In this document: positions 8,672-16,523 of the stretch, one piece after another
Position numbering within the stretch: the stretch's first letter is position 1
How the letters are laid out: every line of letters begins with the position of its first letter
Source of the DNA: Candidatus Mediterraneibacter vanvlietii
GTDB taxonomy: Bacteria > Bacillota > Clostridia > Lachnospirales > Lachnospiraceae
Length of the DNA: 35,989 nt
Assembly: GCA_019113645.1 (NCBI GenBank)
Contig: DXGZ01000067.1
Location: 1 to 35,989, forward strand
Direction of reading: 5' to 3'
Made by a program: the position numbers and the translations under genes
Notes under the pieces: model-generated
What the model saw: the letters and a program-made list of their open reading frames with translations, nothing else
Databases searched by the model: none
Told to the model about the DNA's origin: nothing

Positions 8672-9205
8672 TTACAGTTTCACCATAGTCGGCTCATGCT
8701 CCATGGCAGGGATAATCTTCTCTGTCAGATCTTCCATCCGGAATTTCAGGCTTGATGTGTTGATGCATGGATGACACGCGAAATATTCATCTTTCAGTAC
8801 ATCCTCATCGATGAGAAGGCGTACCTTCTTCTCCTTATCATTCATCAGTCCGAGAACACTCACTGATCCCGGTGTGATATCCAGATATTTTTCCATATAT
8901 TCCGGCTTTGCAAACGACAGCCGGGCGGAACCGATCTGCGCGGACAGATACTTTGTCTTAAAGGGCTTGTCCCCCGGAATCAGCAGGAGGTAAAAGTCTG
9001 TCTCCTGCCGGTTGCAGAGAAACAGGTTCTTGCAGATCATGGATTCCAGAGTCCTGTCAATCTCCTCGCACGCCTCCATTGTCATTGCCGCCTCGTGGTC
9101 GACGCGCTGGTACTTCACACCGAGCGCATCAAGGAAATCATAGGTCCGGATTTCCTTTTCCAGTCGTCCTTCCGTATTTTCCGGTCTTCCGTCAACTAAC
9201 TGCAT
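8672..9205 (-). CDS. ProX/YbaK-type prolyl-tRNA editing protein
   Basis: Free-standing trans-editing deacylase that clears mischarged tRNA, most likely Ala-tRNA(Pro). The 177-aa product has the typical fold pattern: an N-terminal helix with a YDFLDALGVKYQRVDHEAA segment, MTMEACEEI, the conserved KNLFLCNR strand, GDKPFKTKYLS with the functional lysines, GSVSVLGLMND, and CHPCINTSSLKF near the C-terminus. These match the ProX (PrdX) branch of the YbaK family. The ATG at 9205 follows GAAGGAG. It lies between the ABC-class ATPase gene (60 bases upstream) and sbcD. The exact tRNA specificity cannot be read from the sequence. Confidence 0.88.
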   Translation of the reverse strand: MQLVDGRPENTEGRLEKEIRTYDFLDALGVKYQRVDHEAAMTMEACEEIDRTLESMICKNLFLCNRQETDFYLLLIPGDKPFKTKYLSAQIGSARLSFAKPEYMEKYLDITPGSVSVLGLMNDKEKKVRLLIDEDVLKDEYFACHPCINTSSLKFRMEDLTEKIIPAMEHEPTMVKL

Positions 9206-9265
9206 TGTTCTTTTTCTCCTTCTATTTTTATCAGGTAAACCAGCCGGCCCGCAGCCGAACTGCTG

Positions 9266-10969
9266 CTATATCTTCAGGCTGCGATAGCGGTTAAAGCACG
9301 CGAATATCTCCTGGCGTCTCGGCATCGCCGTGCACGAGATCGAGGAAGTGCTCTCACAGAGCGCGGAAAGCGAACCTTCTTTTATCACCTGCTCCAGTTC
9401 ATCCACAACCTGCCGCAGATCTTTTCTTCCGTCCAGAATATGTTTCTGAGCATACCGGACACAGTACCCGAGAGCAGTCACCTGCTCACTGTCCGTGATC
9501 TGCTCCACATAGCGCAGGTCAATGGTTTCTTTATTTATCATTACGGCTTCTCTGCCCATTGTCTTCATCTTGATCCGGTCATTTCCCTTAAATGCGGAAG
9601 ATGGTTTCGGACAGCGTCTGAAATCCGGCTTCTCCGCCGGAGCATCAGGTCCGGTAATCATCGGGTAACTCTCCGCTTCCTTCTTCGCATAGCCAGTGAT
9701 ATCCTTCGGGATATAACGGTCCATCTGGATAATCGTATCCGCGATATGGAAATAAGCACCCGAACTTCCTGCCACGATCACTGTGGAGATTCCATAATCA
9801 TCGTACAGCTCCCGGATCCGCTCGATAAATGGCGTGATGGGCTCCATATCCCGGTGAATCACCCGCTGCATCAGCTCATCCCGGATCATGAAGTTCGTTG
9901 CGCTCGTATCTTCATCAATCAGCATAAGGGAAGAGCCCGCCTCAATGCTCTCAACTACATTTGCGGCCTGAGATGTGCTTCCGCTTGCGTCCTCCGTGCG
10001 GAATCCCACGGTGTCTTTTCCGTTGGGAAGATCGTTAATAAACATGGAAATATCCGTCTTCTGGATGCTCCTTCCATCCTCTGCCCGGATCTTCATCGCC
10101 GTGTCATCCGTAATCACATACTCTCTGCCGTCCCCGGCGATGTGATTGTAAACGCCCAGCTCCAGGGCTTTGAGAAGGGTGGATTTTCCATGATATCCTC
10201 CGCCAACAATCAGGGTGATCCCTTTCCGGATTCCCATTCCCTTGATGGGTCCTTTATGAGGCAGCTCCAGAGTTACCTCAAGCTCTGCCGGAGACTGGAA
10301 GCTCACACCGCCTTTCATAGGTCTCGGAGAGATCCCGGATTCCCTGGGCAGAATACTGCCGTTGGCAACAAATGCGCACAGCCCCATTTCAGGAAGCCGC
10401 TGGCGGATATAGTGCTGATCCTCCGCGAGGTCAACGATCCGGTGCAGCCGCTTCGCGTCCATATTCTTATAGAAGAGAGCCTGTTTCACACACTCCGGCA
10501 CGAAGTCGAAGAGGATCTTCTCCAGCTCCCGCGCATTGATCGTCCTTCCATTCGCCGGGAATCCGATCTCCATGCGCATCACCACATCCCCGCTCTTCGG
10601 ATCAATCCTGCATGCCGTTCGCTCAAGCACCTCCTGGGTGCACCTGCTCACAGAGATCAGCCCGCTCTTTCCCGAACCTTTTGCCTTGAAGGCGAACTGA
10701 TCCGCACGCCGCCCGAACTGCCTCGTCAGTTCATCCTGAAGCGCGATCCGCTGGTGGTCTTCCCGGTACAGTTCCGCCGGGAATCCGGCGTTTCTGCCGC
10801 TCACGTGCACGCTCACCTTTGACGGTGACGCGAAAGGATCCCCCTGCACATGTTCAATAGACAGCATATATCCCGGAAACTGATATGTCCCTTTTGTATC
10901 CTTATAAGCAGGATATCCCCTGTGGTCAATCCTCTTTAATAAACTTCTGAGTTCTGCCGATGTCTGCAT
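9266..10969 (-). CDS. Predicted ATPase of the ABC class (PF09818-type)
   Basis: Cytoplasmic P-loop protein of a widespread family whose biological role is unsettled. The 567-aa product has an N-terminal domain with the family-typical opening LRSLLKRIDHRGYPAYKDTKG. A Walker A variant GGGYHGKST has its lysine at residue 262, and a Walker B-like run MLIDEDTSATNFMIRD follows, then a C-terminal domain ending with CFNRYRSLKI. No membrane segment is present. The ATG at 10969 has GGGAG about 10 bases upstream. It probably heads the run of genes leading to proX-like, sbcD and sbcC. A possible nucleic-acid-related role is suggested only by those neighbours. Confidence 0.85.
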   Translation of the reverse strand: MQTSAELRSLLKRIDHRGYPAYKDTKGTYQFPGYMLSIEHVQGDPFASPSKVSVHVSGRNAGFPAELYREDHQRIALQDELTRQFGRRADQFAFKAKGSGKSGLISVSRCTQEVLERTACRIDPKSGDVVMRMEIGFPANGRTINARELEKILFDFVPECVKQALFYKNMDAKRLHRIVDLAEDQHYIRQRLPEMGLCAFVANGSILPRESGISPRPMKGGVSFQSPAELEVTLELPHKGPIKGMGIRKGITLIVGGGYHGKSTLLKALELGVYNHIAGDGREYVITDDTAMKIRAEDGRSIQKTDISMFINDLPNGKDTVGFRTEDASGSTSQAANVVESIEAGSSLMLIDEDTSATNFMIRDELMQRVIHRDMEPITPFIERIRELYDDYGISTVIVAGSSGAYFHIADTIIQMDRYIPKDITGYAKKEAESYPMITGPDAPAEKPDFRRCPKPSSAFKGNDRIKMKTMGREAVMINKETIDLRYVEQITDSEQVTALGYCVRYAQKHILDGRKDLRQVVDELEQVIKEGSLSALCESTSSISCTAMPRRQEIFACFNRYRSLKI

Positions 10970-11051
10970 ATTAACGTCTCCCTTCTTCCTGCCGCACAGG
11001 CATATTTCACCTGGTTTGCCCTTATAAAATCCAAACTCATACCTGACTCAC

Positions 11052-11080
11052 ATCTTAGTACATGACGCCGGTGAAATCAA
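11052..11080 (-). promoter_or_regulatory. Candidate promoter for the ABC-class ATPase gene
   Basis: On the minus strand, TTGATT (complement of 11075-11080) and TAAGAT (complement of 11052-11057) are 17 bases apart, each matching consensus at 4 of 6 positions. It would give an 80-base leader. This is modest evidence, but no better candidate was seen in the gap. Confidence 0.35.
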
Positions 11081-11158
11081 TATTGTTTTCTTATATTTTC
11101 ACGCTGTCTGCCCGTATGTTTCCGCCCGCGCGGCCGAACCATATTCTCCCGAAATGCA

Positions 11159-11214
11159 ATTCGCGCGGTTCCGCTGTTCCCCGTCTAAGAGAGAACCTGC
11201 AAAACCGCGCGAAT
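11159..11214. repeat. 12-bp perfect inverted repeat in the 10970-11248 gap
   Basis: ATTCGCGCGGTT (11159-11170) is exactly complementary to AACCGCGCGAAT (11203-11214), around 32 bases that can form a further short helix (GTTC with GAAC). It lies 35 bases beyond the sulfatase stop. Neither strand has a T tract after the stem, so it is not a textbook terminator. It may be a factor-dependent terminator, an RNA-stability element or a small palindromic repeat. Apart from this and the candidate promoter, the gap shows nothing else recognisable. Confidence 0.7.
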
Positions 11215-11248
11215 CCTTCCGCGTTCTACACCAGGAAATTTGCATCTG

Positions 11249-12715
11249 TTATTTCTGATATTTCGCCGTCTCAGCGTACACCTGCCTGCCTTCGGAATAC
11301 ACCCCCGGACGACGCAGCTGCCCCATTCCGGTTACAGCTTCTCTTGAGCCGTCCACTGCCGGATCTGCATATTTCACATACCATTTCTGCAGCCGTTCGA
11401 AAAGCCCGCATCGAATCTCTTCATATTCCGGACGCCCGATCAGATTCTCCTTCTCTTCCGGATCTTCTGAAAGGTGGTAAAGTTCATCCGGTCCGTACGG
11501 ATAACGATGGATATACTTCCATTCACGGTTTCGGATCATTCTGCTTGATCCGTACTCATCCAGAATCACAACATGATTATCCGTATCTGACGCGCCAGTC
11601 AGAACAGGCGCAAAACTTCTGCCCGGCAGTCCTTCCGGAAGTTCCCCGTCAAGCTCCAGCAGATCTTTCAAAGTCTGAATAATATCGTAATGACTGCACA
11701 TGCTCTCAGTCACCCGCTCTTCAGGAATCACGCCCCTCCAGCGGGCGATAAACGGAACTTTGACAGCCGTGTCAAAGAGGTTAAACGGAAACGTTCCGTT
11801 GCCTTTCCCCCAAATCCCGTGATGTCCCATATTCATACCATTGTCCGCGGTAAAAATCACCAGTGTATCATCCGCGATTTCCAGTTCTTCCAGACGGTCA
11901 AGAAGCTTTCCTACCCCCGCATCCATCGCTGTAATCGCAGCGTAATACCCCCTCAGGAGGCGTTTTCTCTCCTCTCCGATTCCTCCCGGAGCCGTAGGGA
12001 TCCTGTTTGGATGGAGCGGTTCATCCGGGGTCGCCGTACACTGGCAGTCGCGGTACATATCCACATACTCCGCCGGATGCTGATCCGCATCCCACGGATC
12101 GTGCGGCGCCGTATAGTGTACGCTTATATAAAACGGCTGTGAGGACTCCTTATACCTGTCTGCATATTTATCAATGTCTTCCAGCGCATGCTGTGTTATT
12201 AAATCCGTAATATAACGATTCTCTATCCTGAGCTCACCGTTCTCGATCACATCCGGCTCCATATAAAGACAGCCGCCTCTGCCAATCGTGAACCAGTCCG
12301 TGAATCCGTGCTGCGGGTTCATACTGTCGCCAAGATGCCATTTGCCGGAAAGGGCGCAGCAGTATCCGTTGTCAGCAAGCAGATCCGTATAGGCAGTCAT
12401 GCCGTCCAGGTAGCGGACGGGTCTGTCTTCATTCGCGAAATACGGATGGTCTTTATATTCTCCAAGCGCACTCCTGTCAAGACTTCCGCAGCGGATCCAG
12501 TCATGGACGCCGTGGCTGGATGGTATGCGCCCCGTTAATATGGATGCCCTTGCCGGACTGCATACCGGGGACGCACAGAAGAAATTATCAAATCTCGTCC
12601 CCTGTTTTGCCAGCCGGTCCAGATTCGGCGTATAAATATCTGTATTCCCGGCGCAGCGCATTGCCCACGCCCCCTGATCATCGGTCAGGACGAATAATAT
12701 ATTCGGTCGTTTCAT
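11249..12715 (-). CDS. Cys-type type-I sulfatase, no signal peptide
   Basis: Hydrolyses a sulfate ester after its active-site Cys is converted to formylglycine. The 488-aa product has the metal-binding Asp12-Asp13 in NILFVLTDDQG and the sulfatase signature C-S-P-A-R with Cys52, followed by SILTG. TADNGMNMGHHGIWGKG supplies further metal and sulfate ligands. The protein begins directly with the first beta strand, so it should be cytoplasmic. It is the last gene of the permease-permease-lipoprotein operon but is separated from the lipoprotein gene by an intrinsic terminator. The GAGAGGAG site precedes ATG 12715. A maturase suited to Cys-type sulfatases is encoded at 20908-22023. The sugar substrate is not deducible; the transporter context suggests an imported oligosaccharide. 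Confidence 0.93.
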   Translation of the reverse strand: MKRPNILFVLTDDQGAWAMRCAGNTDIYTPNLDRLAKQGTRFDNFFCASPVCSPARASILTGRIPSSHGVHDWIRCGSLDRSALGEYKDHPYFANEDRPVRYLDGMTAYTDLLADNGYCCALSGKWHLGDSMNPQHGFTDWFTIGRGGCLYMEPDVIENGELRIENRYITDLITQHALEDIDKYADRYKESSQPFYISVHYTAPHDPWDADQHPAEYVDMYRDCQCTATPDEPLHPNRIPTAPGGIGEERKRLLRGYYAAITAMDAGVGKLLDRLEELEIADDTLVIFTADNGMNMGHHGIWGKGNGTFPFNLFDTAVKVPFIARWRGVIPEERVTESMCSHYDIIQTLKDLLELDGELPEGLPGRSFAPVLTGASDTDNHVVILDEYGSSRMIRNREWKYIHRYPYGPDELYHLSEDPEEKENLIGRPEYEEIRCGLFERLQKWYVKYADPAVDGSREAVTGMGQLRRPGVYSEGRQVYAETAKYQK

Positions 12716-12730
12716 TTCCTAACTCCTCTC

Positions 12731-12764
12731 AAAAAAGCCGGCACGCCGTCTGGCAGTGCCGGTT
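12731..12764 (-). terminator. Intrinsic terminator between the lipoprotein and sulfatase genes
   Basis: On the minus strand, CCGGCAC (complement of 12756-12762) pairs with GTGCCGG (complement of 12738-12744). C and then six T follow (complement of 12731-12736). It sits only 10 bases after the lipoprotein stop and ends 15 bases before the sulfatase ATG. There is no room for a promoter between them, so sulfatase expression must rely on read-through, on processing, or on a promoter inside the lipoprotein gene. Confidence 0.85.
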
Positions 12765-12773
12765 ATAAATCAT

Positions 12774-14324
12774 CTACTTGGATGCCTGAAACTCTTCAAC
12801 CTGAGTTGTCACTTCATCGATCAGATCCTGCGCCCCGTTTGCCTCCAGATCTTTCAGGAATGCCGGGATGTATTCTTCAGGATCTACAGATCCTGTCTCA
12901 AGAGACGGTCCATACTCCGCGATTACGTTGGTCAGGGCTGCAACCTGTGTCTCTACCGGTGTCATATCAAAGGAGAAACCATTGTTCTGTGAGATAACAG
13001 CTGCGTCATTGTACTCCTGGAACAGTTCTTCGATGTTGTCCGGATAACTGATATCCCATTTCTGGTTGAACGGTGTACCGAACTGCCATCCGTATGTATA
13101 GTCGTATCCGTTGTCTGCCGGATCAAGAGTTCCGCCCATCGTTCTGTCAACCTGGTCTTCACCGACTGTTGTATAGTGCTCGCCTTCGATACCGTGACGG
13201 ATCAGTGTTCCAACATACTCGTCTGTATTCAGAAGGTTGATGAACTCAAGAGCTTTCTCCGGATGCTCGCTTGCGGAAGAAATCGCAAGGATACCGCCGC
13301 TGAGTACGCTTGTTGTCTCAAACAACGGATCCATCAGTGATATGAAGCCCACTCCGTGTCCGCTTGAATTTGTCATCATTTCTACATTACCCGGTGCATT
13401 TTTAATGAAGTAGGAGAACAGCTTGCCGTTGTTGAAGTCATTGTCACGGTTTGCTGTATCGCTGTCATAGTTAACCGGATCGCCGCCAAGGTATCCTGCT
13501 TTATTCCATGAATAAACTGTCTTGCAGTAGTTCATGTACTCTTCGCTCGCGTACTGGTTAAATACAGTCTCTCCTGCCATGTCTTTGAAGTTATCATACT
13601 CCGGTACTGCCGCAACTGCCGGGAGTGTGGAGTTTCCTGTAAGAGACTCATACGGAGCTGCCATCGGCCATGCGTTTACAAGTCCGGATACCCCGATCAC
13701 GTCCTGTCCTGCTGCCTTTGATTTCTCGGCAACTGTCTCAAGAACTTTCGTGTAATCTTCAAGTGTAGAAACCTGGCTCATATCGATGCCGTATTCAGCC
13801 GCGAGATCGCTGTTGTAAACGATTCCGCCCTGCCATCCCATTTCTTTATAGGAAGGAACACCGTAAATCTGTCCGTCAACTTTTACTGTATCCCAGACTT
13901 CCTGAGGGATAAAATCATAAGTTTCTTTCGCATATTCCGGAAGAAGTTCCGTAATATCCATATATGCGTCTTTGCCTACGAACTGAAGATAATCTGTCGT
14001 CCAGTTTGCTGTAAAGCAGATGTCGAAATACTCGCCCGCGTTGATGAGATTCGGCATTTTCTCTTTGTAGTCCGGATTCGCGATTACATTATAATCGATC
14101 TCCACGCCGATCTTGTCGCGTGTGTACTCGTTAAGTTTTTCAATCACCTTGTCCGTATCTGCCGCCACCGGGTTGATGGACATATACCATTTCAACGTTG
14201 TGATACCATCCTCGTCGCTGCCGCCGTTGTCTGATCCGCCTTTCTTTCCGCATCCTGCCAGCAGGCCTACTGTCATGGCTGCTGCAAGTCCGATGCTGAG
14301 CAATCTCTTTGTTCTCCGTTTCAT
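12774..14324 (-). CDS. Oligosaccharide-binding lipoprotein of an ABC importer (LplA type)
   Basis: Extracellular substrate-binding component of a CUT1-class importer, tethered by a lipid. The 516-aa product begins MKRRTKR, has a hydrophobic signal, and a lipobox LLAGC with Cys25, followed by a Gly/Ser/Asp linker. The size and the pairing with LplB- and YtcP-type permeases place it with the large solute-binding proteins that handle complex oligosaccharides. It has a strong AGAGGAGGAAA site. It is encoded third in the operon, after both permeases, and is followed by a terminator that would keep it and the permeases in excess over the sulfatase. The ligand is unknown. Confidence 0.93.
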   Translation of the reverse strand: MKRRTKRLLSIGLAAAMTVGLLAGCGKKGGSDNGGSDEDGITTLKWYMSINPVAADTDKVIEKLNEYTRDKIGVEIDYNVIANPDYKEKMPNLINAGEYFDICFTANWTTDYLQFVGKDAYMDITELLPEYAKETYDFIPQEVWDTVKVDGQIYGVPSYKEMGWQGGIVYNSDLAAEYGIDMSQVSTLEDYTKVLETVAEKSKAAGQDVIGVSGLVNAWPMAAPYESLTGNSTLPAVAAVPEYDNFKDMAGETVFNQYASEEYMNYCKTVYSWNKAGYLGGDPVNYDSDTANRDNDFNNGKLFSYFIKNAPGNVEMMTNSSGHGVGFISLMDPLFETTSVLSGGILAISSASEHPEKALEFINLLNTDEYVGTLIRHGIEGEHYTTVGEDQVDRTMGGTLDPADNGYDYTYGWQFGTPFNQKWDISYPDNIEELFQEYNDAAVISQNNGFSFDMTPVETQVAALTNVIAEYGPSLETGSVDPEEYIPAFLKDLEANGAQDLIDEVTTQVEEFQASK

Positions 14325-14355
14325 AAATTTTCCTCCTCTTATAATTATTTGCCAA

Positions 14356-14369
14356 AACGCTTCTGCGTT
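14356..14369 (-). other. Small intercistronic hairpin before the lipoprotein gene
   Basis: AACGC (14356-14360) pairs with GCGTT (14365-14369) around a 4-base loop. On the minus strand the stem continues into TTTTGG. With only five pairs it is a weak terminator at most. It may be a processing or stability element that separates the levels of permease and lipoprotein message. Confidence 0.35.
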
Positions 14370-14385
14370 CGGAATACGTATTATA

Positions 14386-15321
14386 TCAGCCTTTCACTCC
14401 GCCGACTGTAAGTCCTTTTACGAAATATTTCTGGAAGTATGGATACGCCAGAAGGATTGGCAGGACTACCAGTACGGTAAGAGCCATACGGCCACTGTCT
14501 GTCGGCGCATTTGCTGCCATCTCTGCATATTCCAGAGCATTTGCCGAAGACTGTTTCATAAATTCCAGACTGTTCTGCATACTCCACAGCAGTGTCTGTA
14601 CAGGATATTTTTCCTGATCCACGATGTAGAGCATTCCCAGGAACCAGTCGTTCCAGTATGCGATCATCGTAAACATACCGATCGTCGCGATACCCGGTTT
14701 GGAAAGCGGAAGCACAATCCTGAAAAAGGTCTTGAATTCACTGGCTCCGTCCACTCTCGCGGCTTCTATCAGCTCAACCGGTATACTCTTGTAGAACGTC
14801 CTGAGCACCACGATGTAAAATGCGTTGAACGACATCGGGAAGATCAGCGCCCACACGCTGTTGCCAAGGCCGAGCAGCTGTGTATTCACCATATATGTCG
14901 CAACGATACCTCCGTTAAACAGCATCGTAAAGAGCATCAGGAGCGTAAACAGTCTGTTGTATGCGTAATCTCTGCGGCTGAGTACATACGCGAAGCTTGC
15001 GCTGATTGCCAGACTGAACAAGGTTCCGACTACAGTTACAAAAATTGTGATTCCATAAGAACGGATAAGCTGATCTCCCAGTTTAAAGAAGAACTCATAT
15101 GCTGCAAGGCTCCACTCTGACGGAAAAAAGCTGTACCCGTTTTCAAAGATACTCTGCTCACTGCTGAAAGATACGATCACTACAAGCAGGAGTGGAAGCA
15201 CGCAGACAAGAGTCCATATGGCAAACCAGATGTTCAGCACAATATCGGCTTTTTTCGATATCCGGTTTATTGTCAGCTCAGGAACTCCTTCATCCTTGTT
15301 CTTTTTAAATAAACGTTTCAT
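14386..15321 (-). CDS. ABC importer permease, YtcP/LplC type
   Basis: Inner-membrane half of the oligosaccharide importer. The 311-aa product has about six hydrophobic segments and the cytoplasmic EAA loop VELIEAARVDGASEFKTFF, which docks the ATPase. It ends with the family-typical GLTVGGVKG. The GGAGGAG site is 6 bases before ATG 15321. It follows the other permease by 15 bases. No ATPase gene is present in the operon, so a shared MsmK-type ATPase encoded elsewhere is expected. Confidence 0.93.
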   Translation of the reverse strand: MKRLFKKNKDEGVPELTINRISKKADIVLNIWFAIWTLVCVLPLLLVVIVSFSSEQSIFENGYSFFPSEWSLAAYEFFFKLGDQLIRSYGITIFVTVVGTLFSLAISASFAYVLSRRDYAYNRLFTLLMLFTMLFNGGIVATYMVNTQLLGLGNSVWALIFPMSFNAFYIVVLRTFYKSIPVELIEAARVDGASEFKTFFRIVLPLSKPGIATIGMFTMIAYWNDWFLGMLYIVDQEKYPVQTLLWSMQNSLEFMKQSSANALEYAEMAANAPTDSGRMALTVLVVLPILLAYPYFQKYFVKGLTVGGVKG

Positions 15322-15336
15322 CCATAACTCCTCCTG

Positions 15337-16293
15337 TCAGAATAATGCGCTGTCCGGATCCATCTTCCGTACGACAAGGTTGGTTCCCACTACAAGGACA
15401 AAGCCCACAATCGACTGGTAAAGACTGGCTGCAGATGCCATGCCGACATTGCCGGTTTCTTTCAGCGCCCTGTATACATATGTATCAATAACCTGTGTCA
15501 CGTCATACAGCGGTCCTGAATCTCTCGGAAGCTGGAAGAACAGACCGAAATCAGCGTAGAAAATTCTTCCGATTGCCAGGATTGTCAGGACGATCATCAT
15601 CGGCTTCAGACACGGCAGTGTAATATTTTTAATCTGCTGCCATTTTGTCGCTCCGTCGATAACCGCTGCTTCATAGTAATCGTTCGGTATGCCTGTGAGA
15701 GAACTCAGGTACATAACCGTCGAGTATCCGATCGTCTTCCACAGCTGGAAAAACGTCAGGATGAAAGGCCATTTCCCGGGATCAGAATACCAGTCTACCC
15801 CGGCGAATCCAAAATAGTCAAGCAGATGGTTAAACAGACCGTCATCCACGCTGAACATGGAAAACGCCATAAACGAAACAACAACCCATGAAAGGAAGTA
15901 AGGCGCCATAAAGATCGTCTGATAGATCTTTGCCCTGCGTTTCTTCAGAAGTTCGTTCAGGCCGATTGCCATAGCCACTGCCATCACAAGATCCAGCAGG
16001 ATAAACAGACCATTATAAAGCAGTGTGTTTCTCGTAATGATCCAGGCATCTGTTGTCTTGAACAGAAATTCAAAATTTTTGAAGCCGATCCACTCACTTC
16101 CAAAAATGCCGTCTCTTACACTGAATCGCTTAAATGCGAGAAGCAGTCCCGACATGGGAAGGTAGCGGAACAGAATCATTACAATCAGCCCCGGCGCCGC
16201 CATAATAGTCAGTGGAAGATTTTTTTTGAATACATACCAGAAACCTTTTTTCTTTTTTTTCACGACAGCCGGGTTTGCAGTTGAAGTTTTCAT
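15337..16293 (-). CDS. ABC importer permease, LplB type
   Basis: First gene of the transporter operon. The 318-aa product has a Lys-rich cytoplasmic N-terminus (VVKKKKKGFWYVFKKN), about six membrane helices, and the EAA loop DYYEAAVIDGATKWQQIK. The frame is open upstream to 16338, but the ATG at 16293 has GGGGG at good spacing and gives the usual LplB-like N-terminus, so it is chosen. It is transcribed divergently from the YesN-like regulator, which very likely controls it. Confidence 0.92.
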   Translation of the reverse strand: MKTSTANPAVVKKKKKGFWYVFKKNLPLTIMAAPGLIVMILFRYLPMSGLLLAFKRFSVRDGIFGSEWIGFKNFEFLFKTTDAWIITRNTLLYNGLFILLDLVMAVAMAIGLNELLKKRRAKIYQTIFMAPYFLSWVVVSFMAFSMFSVDDGLFNHLLDYFGFAGVDWYSDPGKWPFILTFFQLWKTIGYSTVMYLSSLTGIPNDYYEAAVIDGATKWQQIKNITLPCLKPMMIVLTILAIGRIFYADFGLFFQLPRDSGPLYDVTQVIDTYVYRALKETGNVGMASAASLYQSIVGFVLVVGTNLVVRKMDPDSALF

Positions 16294-16380
16294 AACATCC
16301 CCCTTTTCTTTCCGTGTTTTCTGCATAAAGTTTATCATTCCCGTTCCCGCTTCAACAACGGCACAATTTTTATATGAGGT

Positions 16381-16400
16381 GTATCTTTTTTATCTGATAC
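16381..16400. promoter_or_regulatory. Inverted repeat in the divergent control region
   Basis: GTATC (16381-16385) and GATAC (16396-16400) are complementary around an AT-rich 10-base centre, in the gap between the transporter operon and its likely regulator. This is where an operator for the adjacent AraC-type response regulator would be expected. Short palindromes occur by chance, so confidence is low. Confidence 0.3.
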
Positions 16401-16446
16401 TATATGCCCAAAAAAATCCGCCTCAATTATAATTTTTAGGAAAGAA

Positions 16447-16476
16447 TTCACAAATCCGCCGCCTGTATGCTATAAT
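16447..16476 (+). promoter_or_regulatory. Promoter of the two-component regulator genes
   Basis: TTCACA (16447-16452, 5 of 6 to consensus) and a perfect extended -10 TGCTATAAT (TATAAT at 16471-16476) are 18 bases apart. Transcription from about 16483 leaves a ~41-base leader to the ATG at 16524. Confidence 0.8.
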
Positions 16477-16523
16477 ACCCGATGATTATTGCAGATAGCG
16501 AACAAATGAGGAGGAGAAAATTT

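Noticed and set aside
9440-10822. Open frame of 460 codons on the plus strand opposite the ABC-class ATPase gene
   Set aside because: It lies entirely antisense to a well-supported gene with family motifs, has no ribosome site, and its product is His/Arg/Leu-rich without domain pattern. It is a shadow of biased codon use.
11159-11214. tRNA or riboswitch at the palindromic element
   Set aside because: No cloverleaf arms, no TTC-loop motif or CCA end, and no downstream gene on the plus strand; no known riboswitch core was recognised.
11062-11682. Plus-strand open frame of 206 codons reaching into the 10970-11248 gap
   Set aside because: Two thirds of it are antisense to the sulfatase gene, it has no ribosome site, and its product shows no motif. 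The gap itself therefore holds no supported gene.
16482-16523. Upstream ATG at 16482 as the start of the response regulator
   Set aside because: It coincides with the predicted transcription start and lacks a ribosome site; the ATG at 16524 has GAGGAGGAG and starts at the receiver domain.
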